A stretch of 64,000 nucleotides of DNA from Palsa-1400 sp036501625. Lineage in GTDB: Bacteria > Verrucomicrobiota > Verrucomicrobiia > Limisphaerales > Palsa-1400. Of this stretch, positions 41,688 to 49,020 are shown piece after piece; position 1 is the first letter of the stretch, and each line of letters starts with the position of its first letter. Where the stretch lies: assembly GCA_036501625.1 (NCBI GenBank), contig DASXZY010000079.1, positions 62,001 through 126,000 of the forward strand. Direction: 5' to 3'. The position numbers and the translations under genes are program-made. Below the pieces are notes generated by a model, which saw nothing but the letters and a program-made list of their open reading frames with translations, searched no databases and was not told the origin of the DNA.

Positions 41688-41999
41688 ATGTTCCTGGCGC
41701 GAGTCGAAGGTGCCGTCGTGGCGACCAAGAAGGACGCGGCCATGAGCGGGCGCAAATTGCTCCTGCTCCGGCCCCAATTGGTCGATGAGAAGGACCCGTC
41801 GCGCTTCCGGCCCGGCTCCAACACGATCGTGGCCGTGGACAGCGTCGGCGCCGGGGCAGGGGAGATGGTGCTTTTCTGCCAGGGCAGTTCCGCCCGGCTG
41901 GCGCCCAATCTCAAAGAAGCGCCCGTCGATGCCGTCATCATCGGCATTGTTGACTCGGTCGATGTCCTCGGAAAACAAATTTACAACGCCAAGACTTAA
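41688..41999 (+). CDS. BMC-P (EutN/CcmL-type) shell vertex protein 1
   Basis: 103 residues. EutN/CcmL features: MFLARVEGAVVATKKDAAM, GRKLLLLRPQ, IVAVDSVGAGAGEMVLFCQG and VDAVIIGIVDSV. Such proteins form pentamers that close the shell vertices. The gene starts 2 bp after shell protein 3 and ends 7 bp before the aldehyde dehydrogenase gene, so translation is probably coupled. Three non-identical BMC-P copies are in the operon, the usual number for PVC-type loci. Confidence 0.94.
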   Translation: MFLARVEGAVVATKKDAAMSGRKLLLLRPQLVDEKDPSRFRPGSNTIVAVDSVGAGAGEMVLFCQGSSARLAPNLKEAPVDAVIIGIVDSVDVLGKQIYNAKT

Positions 42000-42006
42000 G
42001 CAGCCT

Positions 42007-43488
42007 ATGTCAGCCGCAATTAACGAACAGCTCATCCGTGAAGTGGTCGAGGAAGTGCTCGGCCGGCTCGGCCCGGCCAAGGCGCCCGCCAGGGCCGTCG
42101 AATCCAAGCCGGATTGCCAATGCCATCACAAACCAGCCTCTTCCACCGGCGGCGCGGCCTTCGGCGTTTTTCAAGAAGCTGGCCAGGCGTGCGAAGCGGC
42201 GGCGGCGGCCTTTGTCAAATTGCGCCAGGGCGGCGTGGCGGCCCGGCAGAAGGTTGTCAATATTGTCAAGACGATGGCGGACGCCAATGCCGCCGAGTGG
42301 GGCCGGATTGAATTGGAGGAAACGAAAATTGGCCGGCTCGATCATAAGATCGAAAAACTGCGCATCATCAAGGATGTCCCCGGCGTGGAATGGCTCCGGC
42401 CCGAAGGCCGCAGCGGCGATCACGGCATCACGCTGGAAGAATTCACTCCGTTCGGCGTCATTGGCGCGATCACGCCGTCCACTCATTCCATTCCGACTCT
42501 TAGCGGCAACATTGTCAACATGGTCGCGGCCGGCAACGCTGTCGTCTTCAACGCGCATCCCTCCGCCTCGCGTTGCGCCGCCATGGCCATCCGCGCCTAC
42601 AACCAGGCCATCGCGCGAGAGACGGGCATCGAGAACCTTTGCTGCATCATCGAGCATCCCACCCTGGAATCGTTCAAGGCTTTGTGCGCGAATCAGCACA
42701 TCCGCCTGCTGTGCGTGACCGGCGGCCCGGGCGTCGTCGCGGCCGCCATGCAATCAGGCAAGCGCGCCGTCTGCGCCGGCCCCGGCAATCCGCCTGTGCT
42801 CGTCGATGACACCGCCTGCATGAAGCGCGCCGCCCGCGCCATCATTCAAGGCGCCGCCTACGACAACAATTTGCTTTGCATCGGCGAGAAGGAAGTCTTC
42901 GCGCTTGATCGCATCGCCGACCAGCTCATGGGCGAGATGGAAAACAACGGAGCCGTGCGGCTCAATGCGGCCCAATTGGAGCGATTGACGAAAGCGGCCT
43001 TCACGTTCAAGGAAGGGCGCGGCGGCGGCTGCGCGGAGCCAGTCGTCAATAAGGATTTCATCGGCAAGGACCCCGCCGTCCTGGCCAAAGCCGCCGGCAT
43101 CAGCGTCAACGATAAAACGCAGTTGCTTTTCGCGGAGACTGATGCGCGGCATCCGTTCGTCATCGAAGAGCAAATGATGCCGTTCCTGCCCATCGTCCGC
43201 GTGCCAAGCGTCGAAGCGGGCATCGCGGAGGCCGTGGAGGCGGAGCATAATTACAAACACACTGCCATCATTCATTCGCACGACGTGGAACACATCACCG
43301 CCATGGCGCGCGCCCTTGACACGACGCTGTTCATCAAAAACGGCCCTTGCATGGCCGGCCTTGGTCTTGGCGGCGAGGGTTATCTCAGCTTTTCTGTCGC
43401 CACGCCAACCGGCGAAGGCGTGACCAATCCGCGAACCTTCACGCGCGTCCGCCGGTGCGTGATGGTCGATAATCTCCGCATTTATTGA
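42007..43488 (+). CDS. CoA-acylating aldehyde dehydrogenase of the microcompartment (PduP-like)
   Basis: 493 residues from the ATG at 42007. Residues about 5-20 (INEQLIREVVEEVLGRLG) form an amphipathic helix followed by a flexible Pro/Ala/Ser linker, the layout of an encapsulation peptide. The rest is the aldehyde dehydrogenase fold with catalytic Cys291 in NNLLCIGEKEV and EFTPFGVIGAITPSTHS. It oxidises an aldehyde to acyl-CoA with NAD and CoA inside the shell; in PVC loci the substrate is expected to be lactaldehyde. A Cys-rich patch (DCQCHH) sits in the linker. Located between BMC-P 1 and BMC-P 2, spaced by 7 and 3 bp. Confidence 0.94.
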   Translation: MSAAINEQLIREVVEEVLGRLGPAKAPARAVESKPDCQCHHKPASSTGGAAFGVFQEAGQACEAAAAAFVKLRQGGVAARQKVVNIVKTMADANAAEWGRIELEETKIGRLDHKIEKLRIIKDVPGVEWLRPEGRSGDHGITLEEFTPFGVIGAITPSTHSIPTLSGNIVNMVAAGNAVVFNAHPSASRCAAMAIRAYNQAIARETGIENLCCIIEHPTLESFKALCANQHIRLLCVTGGPGVVAAAMQSGKRAVCAGPGNPPVLVDDTACMKRAARAIIQGAAYDNNLLCIGEKEVFALDRIADQLMGEMENNGAVRLNAAQLERLTKAAFTFKEGRGGGCAEPVVNKDFIGKDPAVLAKAAGISVNDKTQLLFAETDARHPFVIEEQMMPFLPIVRVPSVEAGIAEAVEAEHNYKHTAIIHSHDVEHITAMARALDTTLFIKNGPCMAGLGLGGEGYLSFSVATPTGEGVTNPRTFTRVRRCVMVDNLRIY

Positions 43489-43491
43489 CCT

Positions 43492-43770
43492 ATGCTGCTG
43501 GCGCGCATCGAGGGCAACGTGGTCGCTGTCAAAAAGCATCCCAGCTTCGAGGGATGGCGGCTTCTGATTTGCCAGCCCATCGGCCAAACGGGCGAGCCGG
43601 AGGGGGCGCCGCAGGTGGCCATCGATTCCCACGGCGCGGCCCTGCACGAGCGGGTCATCATTTCCTCCGATGGCTCAGCCGCCCGCATCGCCGTCGGCGA
43701 CCCAAAAAGTCCCGCGCGCTGGATGGTCATCGGCATCGTGGATGAGCACGGGCAAGGAGCCGCCGCGTGA
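43492..43770 (+). CDS. BMC-P (EutN/CcmL-type) shell vertex protein 2
   Basis: 92 residues: MLLARIEGNVVAVKKHPSFE, GWRLLICQPIG, ERVIISSDGSAARIAVGD and ARWMVIGIVDEH, all EutN/CcmL-like. It is 3 bp after the aldehyde dehydrogenase gene and its stop overlaps the GTG start of the third BMC-P gene by 4 bp. The loop around residues 32-50 differs from the other two pentamer proteins, so the copies may not be interchangeable. Confidence 0.92.
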   Translation: MLLARIEGNVVAVKKHPSFEGWRLLICQPIGQTGEPEGAPQVAIDSHGAALHERVIISSDGSAARIAVGDPKSPARWMVIGIVDEHGQGAAA

Positions 43771-44066
43771 GGCTCGGCACGGTCATCGGCACAGTCACGC
43801 TCGGCAAAATCGCGGGCGCTTTCCCCGGCGCGCGCTGGCTGGTCGTCAGCCCTTTGGCGCGCGAACAGTTCCAATCCGGCGCGAACGCGCCGGCCGTGAG
43901 CAAGGAGCCGAGCCTGGTCGTCTTCGACAATTTGGGCGCGGCCGCCGGCCAGACGATTGGCTTCATTGAGGGCCGCGAAGCCGCCATGCCGTTCGATCAG
44001 CCGGCGCCCATCGACGCCATCGCCGCCGCTCTTGTTGACAACATTTTTTATTCGCCATTCCAATGA
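43767..44066 (+). CDS. BMC-P (EutN/CcmL-type) shell vertex protein 3
   Basis: 99 residues with a GTG start overlapping the preceding stop. MRLGTVIGTVTLGKIAGAFP, ARWLVVSPLAREQF, SLVVFDNLGAAAGQTIGFIE and APIDAIAAALVDNI fit the BMC-P fold. This copy is the most divergent of the three: the usual LARVEG start is replaced by LGTVIG. Its stop overlaps the aldolase start (ATGA), so shell and enzyme translation are coupled. Confidence 0.92.
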   Translation: MRLGTVIGTVTLGKIAGAFPGARWLVVSPLAREQFQSGANAPAVSKEPSLVVFDNLGAAAGQTIGFIEGREAAMPFDQPAPIDAIAAALVDNIFYSPFQ

Positions 44067-45097
44067 GAACCATTATCAGCGCCAAGGAAGTTGAAGAATT
44101 GCTGCGCCAAGGCGGCGATCCCAAGTCGCTCCCGTCCGACGCCATCTTGACTCCGTCCGCGCGCGATCTGTTGCGCCAGTTCGAGAACAATGGCGCGCGT
44201 CCTGAACCCGCCAAATCCGCGCCGTCCGCCGCGTCCGGCTCATCCAAGCTGGAAGCCTTTTTCAATTCGCCGGAAATGCACGCGCTCAAATTGCAAATCT
44301 GCGACGTGGGCCGCCGCTTGTGGTCGCGCGCTTACGTCGATGGCAACGGCGGCAACATCGCCATCCGCGTGGGCGAGGGGATGGCCCTTTGCACGCCAAC
44401 GCTCGTCTCCAAGGGATTCATGAAACCGGAGGACATGTGCCTTGTGGACCTGGACGGCAACCAATTGGCCGGCGCGAAAAAGCGCACGAGCGAAATCCTC
44501 ATGCACCTGCAAATCATGAAACGCCAGGCGCGCGCGGTGGCCACGGTTCATTGCCATCCGCCCCATGCCACGGCCTTCGCGGTCGCGGGCGTGGAGCCGC
44601 CCACCTGCATGATTCCAGAAATCGAAGTGTTCATCGGCAAAGTTCCCATCGCGCCCTACCGCACGCCCGGCACGCCGGAAATGGGCAAGCTGGTGGCGGA
44701 CTTGAGCGATCATCACAACACCATTTTGATGGCCAATCACGGCGTCGTTTCCTGGAGCCACGTCAGCGTCGAGGACGCCTACTTCAAAATGGAAATCATC
44801 GAGGCCTATTGCCGCACGGTCGTGGTGGCCGCGCAATTGGGCACGCCGCTGAAGACGTTTTCGCAGACGCACTTGCAGGACTTGCTGAAGATCAAACAAA
44901 CCCTCGGCATTCCCGATCCGCGCATCGGCCTCAAGGAGTGTGAGTTGTGCAACAATGACGAATGGCGCCCCGGCGCCACGTGCGCCGTCCCTCCAAAAGA
45001 GGCCGGCGGCGCGGGGCCGGACCAGCAGGCCGAAGCCCTGGTGCAGGCCATCACCGATCAAATCATGTCAAAACTGCAACCGGGAGCGCCGTCGTGA
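44063..45097 (+). CDS. Class II aldolase of the microcompartment (fuculose/rhamnulose-1-phosphate aldolase-like)
   Basis: 344 residues. Metal-binding and catalytic residues of the class II aldolase/adducin family are present: Glu144 (TSEILMHL), His163 and His165 (VHCHPPHAT), and His226 (MANHGVVSW). The core (about 70-270) would split a 1-phospho-ketose into dihydroxyacetone phosphate and lactaldehyde. It carries extra ends: a helical N-terminal extension of about 60 residues and a Cys-containing C-terminal tail ending in a predicted amphipathic helix (QQAEALVQAITDQIMSKLQ, about 321-339). That helix is a good candidate encapsulation peptide. This is the signature enzyme expected in PVC-type compartments. 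Confidence 0.93.
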   Translation: MRTIISAKEVEELLRQGGDPKSLPSDAILTPSARDLLRQFENNGARPEPAKSAPSAASGSSKLEAFFNSPEMHALKLQICDVGRRLWSRAYVDGNGGNIAIRVGEGMALCTPTLVSKGFMKPEDMCLVDLDGNQLAGAKKRTSEILMHLQIMKRQARAVATVHCHPPHATAFAVAGVEPPTCMIPEIEVFIGKVPIAPYRTPGTPEMGKLVADLSDHHNTILMANHGVVSWSHVSVEDAYFKMEIIEAYCRTVVVAAQLGTPLKTFSQTHLQDLLKIKQTLGIPDPRIGLKECELCNNDEWRPGATCAVPPKEAGGAGPDQQAEALVQAITDQIMSKLQPGAPS

Positions 45098-46032
45098 AAG
45101 TGACCATCATTGGCGGCGGAGGCAGAGTCGGTTCCTGTGCCGCCTACGCCTTGCAATGCGGCGGGCTGGTGTCCGAAATGCAAATTCTCGACGCCAACCG
45201 CGACATGGCCGAAGGCGAGGCGCTCGACCTCATGCACGGCAGCGCGCTGGCCGGCGACCAGCGCATTTATGCCGGCGATTATGCCCGCGCGGCCGACAGC
45301 GATATTTTCCTCATCACCGCCGGCCTGCGCCGCAAACCAGATGAATCCCGCCTCGATCTCATCAATCGCAACGTGGAATTGTTCCTGGGCATCATCGATT
45401 CCATCAAGGCCGCCGGTTTGCGCAAGGAATCGCATATTTTCGTCGTGTCCAATCCGGTCGATATCCTCACGCAACTGGCTTTGCGCCGCACGGGCCTGCC
45501 TTGGCAGCAGGTTTACGGCCTCGGCACGATGCTTGACACGTCGCGCTTCAGTTCGCTCATCGCCCAGGAACTCAAACTGGCCCCATCGCAGGTCAAGGCG
45601 CTCGTGCTGGGCGAACATGGCGATTCGATGGTTCCGATCTGGTCCAGCGCGGCCGTCAATGGCCTTCCGCTCGCCGGTTTCCCCGAATGCACGCCCATGT
45701 TCCAAAACGCCGTCTTCGAGCGCGCCAAAGGAAGCGGCGCGGAAGTCATCAAGCGCAAGGGCGGCGCGGGTTGGGCCGTCGGCATGGCCATTCGCGACGT
45801 CGTCCACGCTGTGTTGCTTGACAAAAAGGCTCTCCTTCCCGTTTCTTCGCTGGCCCAGGGAGCTTATGACACGCGCGACGTTTGCTTCAGCGTCCCCTCC
45901 GTGGTTGGCCGGCGCGGCGTCGAGGCGCACGTCAATATCAAATTGTGGCCCAAGGAGTTGACCGCGCTGCAAGCCTCCGCCCGCGCACTCAGGGACACCC
46001 TGGCCAAAGTCGATGCCAAAGCGGCCCGATGA
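45094..46032 (+). CDS. Lactate/malate dehydrogenase family oxidoreductase of the microcompartment
   Basis: 312 residues with a GTG start overlapping the aldolase stop (GTGA). Dinucleotide motif GGGGRVGS, catalytic His175 in LGEHGDSMVP, substrate Arg in GTMLDTSRF, and Asn in VVSNPVDILT. The specificity position (LDH Gln102 equivalent, sequence AGLRRKP) is Arg80, as in malate dehydrogenases. In PVC loci this enzyme is thought to regenerate NAD for the aldehyde dehydrogenase, possibly by reducing lactaldehyde. The Arg suggests a carboxylate-bearing substrate instead, so the true partner is open. No clear encapsulation peptide is seen. Confidence 0.87.
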   Translation: MKVTIIGGGGRVGSCAAYALQCGGLVSEMQILDANRDMAEGEALDLMHGSALAGDQRIYAGDYARAADSDIFLITAGLRRKPDESRLDLINRNVELFLGIIDSIKAAGLRKESHIFVVSNPVDILTQLALRRTGLPWQQVYGLGTMLDTSRFSSLIAQELKLAPSQVKALVLGEHGDSMVPIWSSAAVNGLPLAGFPECTPMFQNAVFERAKGSGAEVIKRKGGAGWAVGMAIRDVVHAVLLDKKALLPVSSLAQGAYDTRDVCFSVPSVVGRRGVEAHVNIKLWPKELTALQASARALRDTLAKVDAKAAR

Positions 46033-47243
46033 AGTCGCTCGACGCCAAGCTGGCCTCCATCAAGGCCAACCGTTCCAGCCGCGAGTTCATCATTGCCGAC
46101 GCCAAGGATGCCGACATGGCCTTTGGCGCGCGCGCCCCCGGTCCGCGCGGTTATCTCTCGTCGCGCGGCGCCCATCCGGCGCGCTTCTCGCCGGAGGTTT
46201 GGAGCCGCGAGGAATTCGGCCACCGCAATCTGCCTGAGTTTTTGGACATCATCCGCGAAGTCACGCGCCAGGGGCTGATCGACATCATGCTCATGTCCGC
46301 CTATGTCAACGAACAATTGACCATCAAGGAGGGATTGTTCCGCGATTCGCCCATCACTCCCGCCGCGCGCGCCAACGACGCCACCGATGTCTGGGCCGTG
46401 CGCCACGGCTGTTACACAAGGGAACCCGCCCAGCCGTTTCGTTCCGCCAGCATCGACCACATCCAATGCGGCAAAATCGAGTGCGACCGCGAGGCGGAAA
46501 TTCCCGGTGCCAACCTCGGCCTCTATTCCGTCACGTTTTTAAATCATCTTGACCAGGACCGCGCCACGCTGCTGGCCTTCAAGGAATTTCGCGAAGAAGC
46601 CGAGCGCAAAAAATTCCGTTACTTTCTGGAAGTCTTCGATCCCAACACGGCCAGCGGCGTGGCCCCGGCCCGCATGGGCGAATTTATCAACGACCAAATT
46701 CTGCGCAACCTGGCTGGCGTGACGGACGCGGGCCGGCCGGTGTTCCTGAAAATTGTTTACCACGGCCCGCGCGCGATGGAGGAATTGGCGCAGTACGATC
46801 CGAACCTGGTGGTGGGCGTTCTCGGCGGCAGCGCGGGCACGACCTTCGACGCCTTCAAACTTATCCACGACGCGCAAAAATACGGGGCGCGCGTGGCGCT
46901 CTATGGCCGCAAGATTAATCAGGCCGAGCACCAACTCGCGTTCATTGAAATGCTCCGGCTGATTACCGATGGCCGCATTTCCCCGGAAGAAGCCGTGCGC
47001 GCCTATCATGGCGTATTGCAGGGCAAAAACATCCAGCCCAGGCTCCCGCTGGAAAAGGATTTGGAATTGACCGACCTTTCCATGAGCTATGACGGGACCG
47101 CCGCCGCCCGTGCCATCGTGTCAATGGCAGGTTCCGCCGCAACGTGGCCGGTCTCCGCCTCCGGGAAGCCCGACTTCGATAAGATGACCAAAGAACACCG
47201 GCGCGCCTACGACCAGCATCGGCTCACGCGCAAATTCGGTTGA
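46029..47243 (+). CDS. PVC-microcompartment-associated beta/alpha-barrel protein, function unknown
   Basis: 404 residues from the ATG overlapping the dehydrogenase stop; an in-frame upstream extension to 45882 is inside that gene. Strand/helix alternation suggests a TIM barrel. FLEVFDPNTASGVAP, PVFLKIVYHGPRAMEEL and VVGVLGGSAGTTFDAFKLIH look like the Schiff-base lysine strand and phosphate-binding loop of class I aldolases (DeoC/FbaB/LacD type). I recall this as a conserved but uncharacterised component of PVC BMC loci. It could be a second aldolase or a sugar-phosphate-processing enzyme. The final gene of the operon; converges with a discoidin-like gene 3 bp away. Confidence 0.8.
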   Translation: MKSLDAKLASIKANRSSREFIIADAKDADMAFGARAPGPRGYLSSRGAHPARFSPEVWSREEFGHRNLPEFLDIIREVTRQGLIDIMLMSAYVNEQLTIKEGLFRDSPITPAARANDATDVWAVRHGCYTREPAQPFRSASIDHIQCGKIECDREAEIPGANLGLYSVTFLNHLDQDRATLLAFKEFREEAERKKFRYFLEVFDPNTASGVAPARMGEFINDQILRNLAGVTDAGRPVFLKIVYHGPRAMEELAQYDPNLVVGVLGGSAGTTFDAFKLIHDAQKYGARVALYGRKINQAEHQLAFIEMLRLITDGRISPEEAVRAYHGVLQGKNIQPRLPLEKDLELTDLSMSYDGTAAARAIVSMAGSAATWPVSASGKPDFDKMTKEHRRAYDQHRLTRKFG

Positions 47244-47246
47244 CCG

Positions 47247-47948
47247 CTACTGCGCGCCTTGCGGCCGGCCATACACTTCGATCTCCGTGTATTCGTTCAA
47301 ACGGGAATCGGTGCTGCCGTCGGAGTAAAGGCGCACGTAACGGGCGGGCGTGCCTTTGCCTTCAATCAATTTGCCTTCGTTCGATTCAAAATACTCCCGG
47401 TTCGTGCCAACGCCCAGTTTGTCCAGGTTTTTGTAATCGTTGTTAAAGAGCGTGCGGACGTTTTTCGTAAACTCCGCGTCGTCCGCCACCTGCGCCACGA
47501 CTCCGTGATAGACCTTCGGCTGGTCGAACCCGTGCCACACCACGATGGCATAAATTTCCGCCGTCTTGCCCAAGTCGATCTGCACCCATTGCGGACCCTT
47601 GCGCACCAGCACGACGTTGTTGTCATCGGATTCCTTTTGGCCGTCGTTGATTTTGGCCATTTCATCAGCGGGCCGGCTCACGTCGCTGGTTGTGACGGGT
47701 TTATGCAGGGCCAGATTGACAACGCCCGGCGGAACCATCAAAGGCGGGCGCGGCTTGTCGCTTGGCTTTTCAACCATCGGATCAATCGGCGCGTCGGATG
47801 GCGTGCCAATGAATTTCGCCGTCGGCAAATTAATATTCAGCGGCTCGAGCTTTTCATCCCCAGCTTGGCTGGCGAACGCCAGCGCGAGAAACATCCCCGC
47901 CGCCGCGCAGCGAACCGTCCCTTTAAACGAATTGCAAATCATCTTCAT
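47247..47948 (-). CDS. Secreted discoidin (F5/8 type C)-like domain protein
   Basis: 233 residues from the ATG at 47948, which starts a signal peptide (CAAAGMFLALAFASQAG). After a Pro-rich stretch, the C-terminal 150 residues form a galactose-binding-like beta-sandwich: VNLALHKPVTTSDVSR, then WVQIDLGKTAEIYAIVVW, and finally PARYVRLYSDGSTDSRLNEY and IEVYG. Such domains bind sugars or surfaces. No catalytic domain is attached, so it may be an accessory binding protein. It is adjacent to, but on the opposite strand from, the sugar-degrading microcompartment operon; a link through sugar uptake is only a guess. Confidence 0.82.
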   Translation of the reverse strand: MKMICNSFKGTVRCAAAGMFLALAFASQAGDEKLEPLNINLPTAKFIGTPSDAPIDPMVEKPSDKPRPPLMVPPGVVNLALHKPVTTSDVSRPADEMAKINDGQKESDDNNVVLVRKGPQWVQIDLGKTAEIYAIVVWHGFDQPKVYHGVVAQVADDAEFTKNVRTLFNNDYKNLDKLGVGTNREYFESNEGKLIEGKGTPARYVRLYSDGSTDSRLNEYTEIEVYGRPQGAQ

Positions 47949-47994
47949 GCCCTCATCAATAATCGACCCGCCGCCCGATGCCAAGAAAAACGGT

Positions 47995-48915
47995 TCAGCC
48001 GAGCGTGGGATTTTCCAGCCGCGCGATGCGTTCCTCAATCGGCGGATGCGAGGCGAACAAAGCCATAATGCCGCTCGTCTTGCCGGAAATTTTCAGATTC
48101 TGAAACGAAGCGCTCTGCGTCCCGGCGGCCATGTCCGCGCCGTGTTCGTGAACAGCTTGGAGCGCTCGGAGGGCTGAAAGCATATGATCGCGCCCGGCGA
48201 ACCGCGCGCCGCCGGCATCGGCCCGGAATTCCCGCCAGCGCGAAAACCAATTGACCACGATCATCCCCAGAAACATGAAAACAGTCTGGAACAATTGCAT
48301 CAGCATCCATTCCATGAACGGGTTGCCGCGCTCGTCGTCGCGGTCCGATCCGCGCGACAGCGCGATGGCCAGCACCCAGCCCAGGAACATGGCGAAAGCA
48401 TTGACCACGCCCTGAATCAGCGTCATCGTGACCATGTCGCCATTGGCGATGTGCGCTGTTTCATGGCCCAGCACTCCCTCCAAATCAAACTGCCGCATCC
48501 GGCCCAGCAAGCCGGACGAAACCGCCACCAGCGCTCGCGAACGGCTCGGCCCCGTCGCGAAAGCGTTGATTTCCGGCGAATTATAAACGCCCACTTCCGG
48601 CATCGCGGGCAGGCCAGCCGTGCGAGCCAGGTGATGCACCGTTTGGACGAGATGCTGCAACTCAGGATCGGATGTATTCGGATCGATGACCTGGACGCCC
48701 ATGGAAAATTTAGCCATCCAGCGCGAGATTGCCAGCGAGACAAACGCGCCGCCCATGCCCCAAATAAAGCAGTAGAGGAACAGGCGCTGGTACCCGCCAA
48801 TGCGCGGGCCAAGCTGGCGAAAAATCAGGCTGGCAATGATGCCAATGGTGAGCATCACCAGCAAATTGACCGCGAAGAGCAACGCGACCCGTTTGGCGAC
48901 TTGGAAAAATCTCAT
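47995..48915 (-). CDS. htpX: Protease HtpX
   Basis: 306 residues from the ATG at 48915; the frame stays open to 49944 on this strand but that part is antisense to uvrB. N-terminal membrane segments (VALLFAVNLLVMLTIGIIAS; LFLYCFIWGMGGAFVSLAIS) precede the M48 metallopeptidase domain with HETAH and MVTMTLIQGVVNAFAMFLGW. A second Glu ligand lies in REFRADAGGARFAG. HtpX degrades misfolded membrane proteins at the inner membrane. Divergent from uvrB, 105 bp apart. Confidence 0.95.
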   Translation of the reverse strand: MRFFQVAKRVALLFAVNLLVMLTIGIIASLIFRQLGPRIGGYQRLFLYCFIWGMGGAFVSLAISRWMAKFSMGVQVIDPNTSDPELQHLVQTVHHLARTAGLPAMPEVGVYNSPEINAFATGPSRSRALVAVSSGLLGRMRQFDLEGVLGHETAHIANGDMVTMTLIQGVVNAFAMFLGWVLAIALSRGSDRDDERGNPFMEWMLMQLFQTVFMFLGMIVVNWFSRWREFRADAGGARFAGRDHMLSALRALQAVHEHGADMAAGTQSASFQNLKISGKTSGIMALFASHPPIEERIARLENPTLG

Positions 48916-49020
48916 AACGTCGTTATCAGTTAACCATAAAGTGCGGCGTCTTGCAAAAATATCAACTTCGATGTGCCGCCACATTGCCTTTCCCATTATT
49001 TTGGTTAAGTTTTCCAAGCT

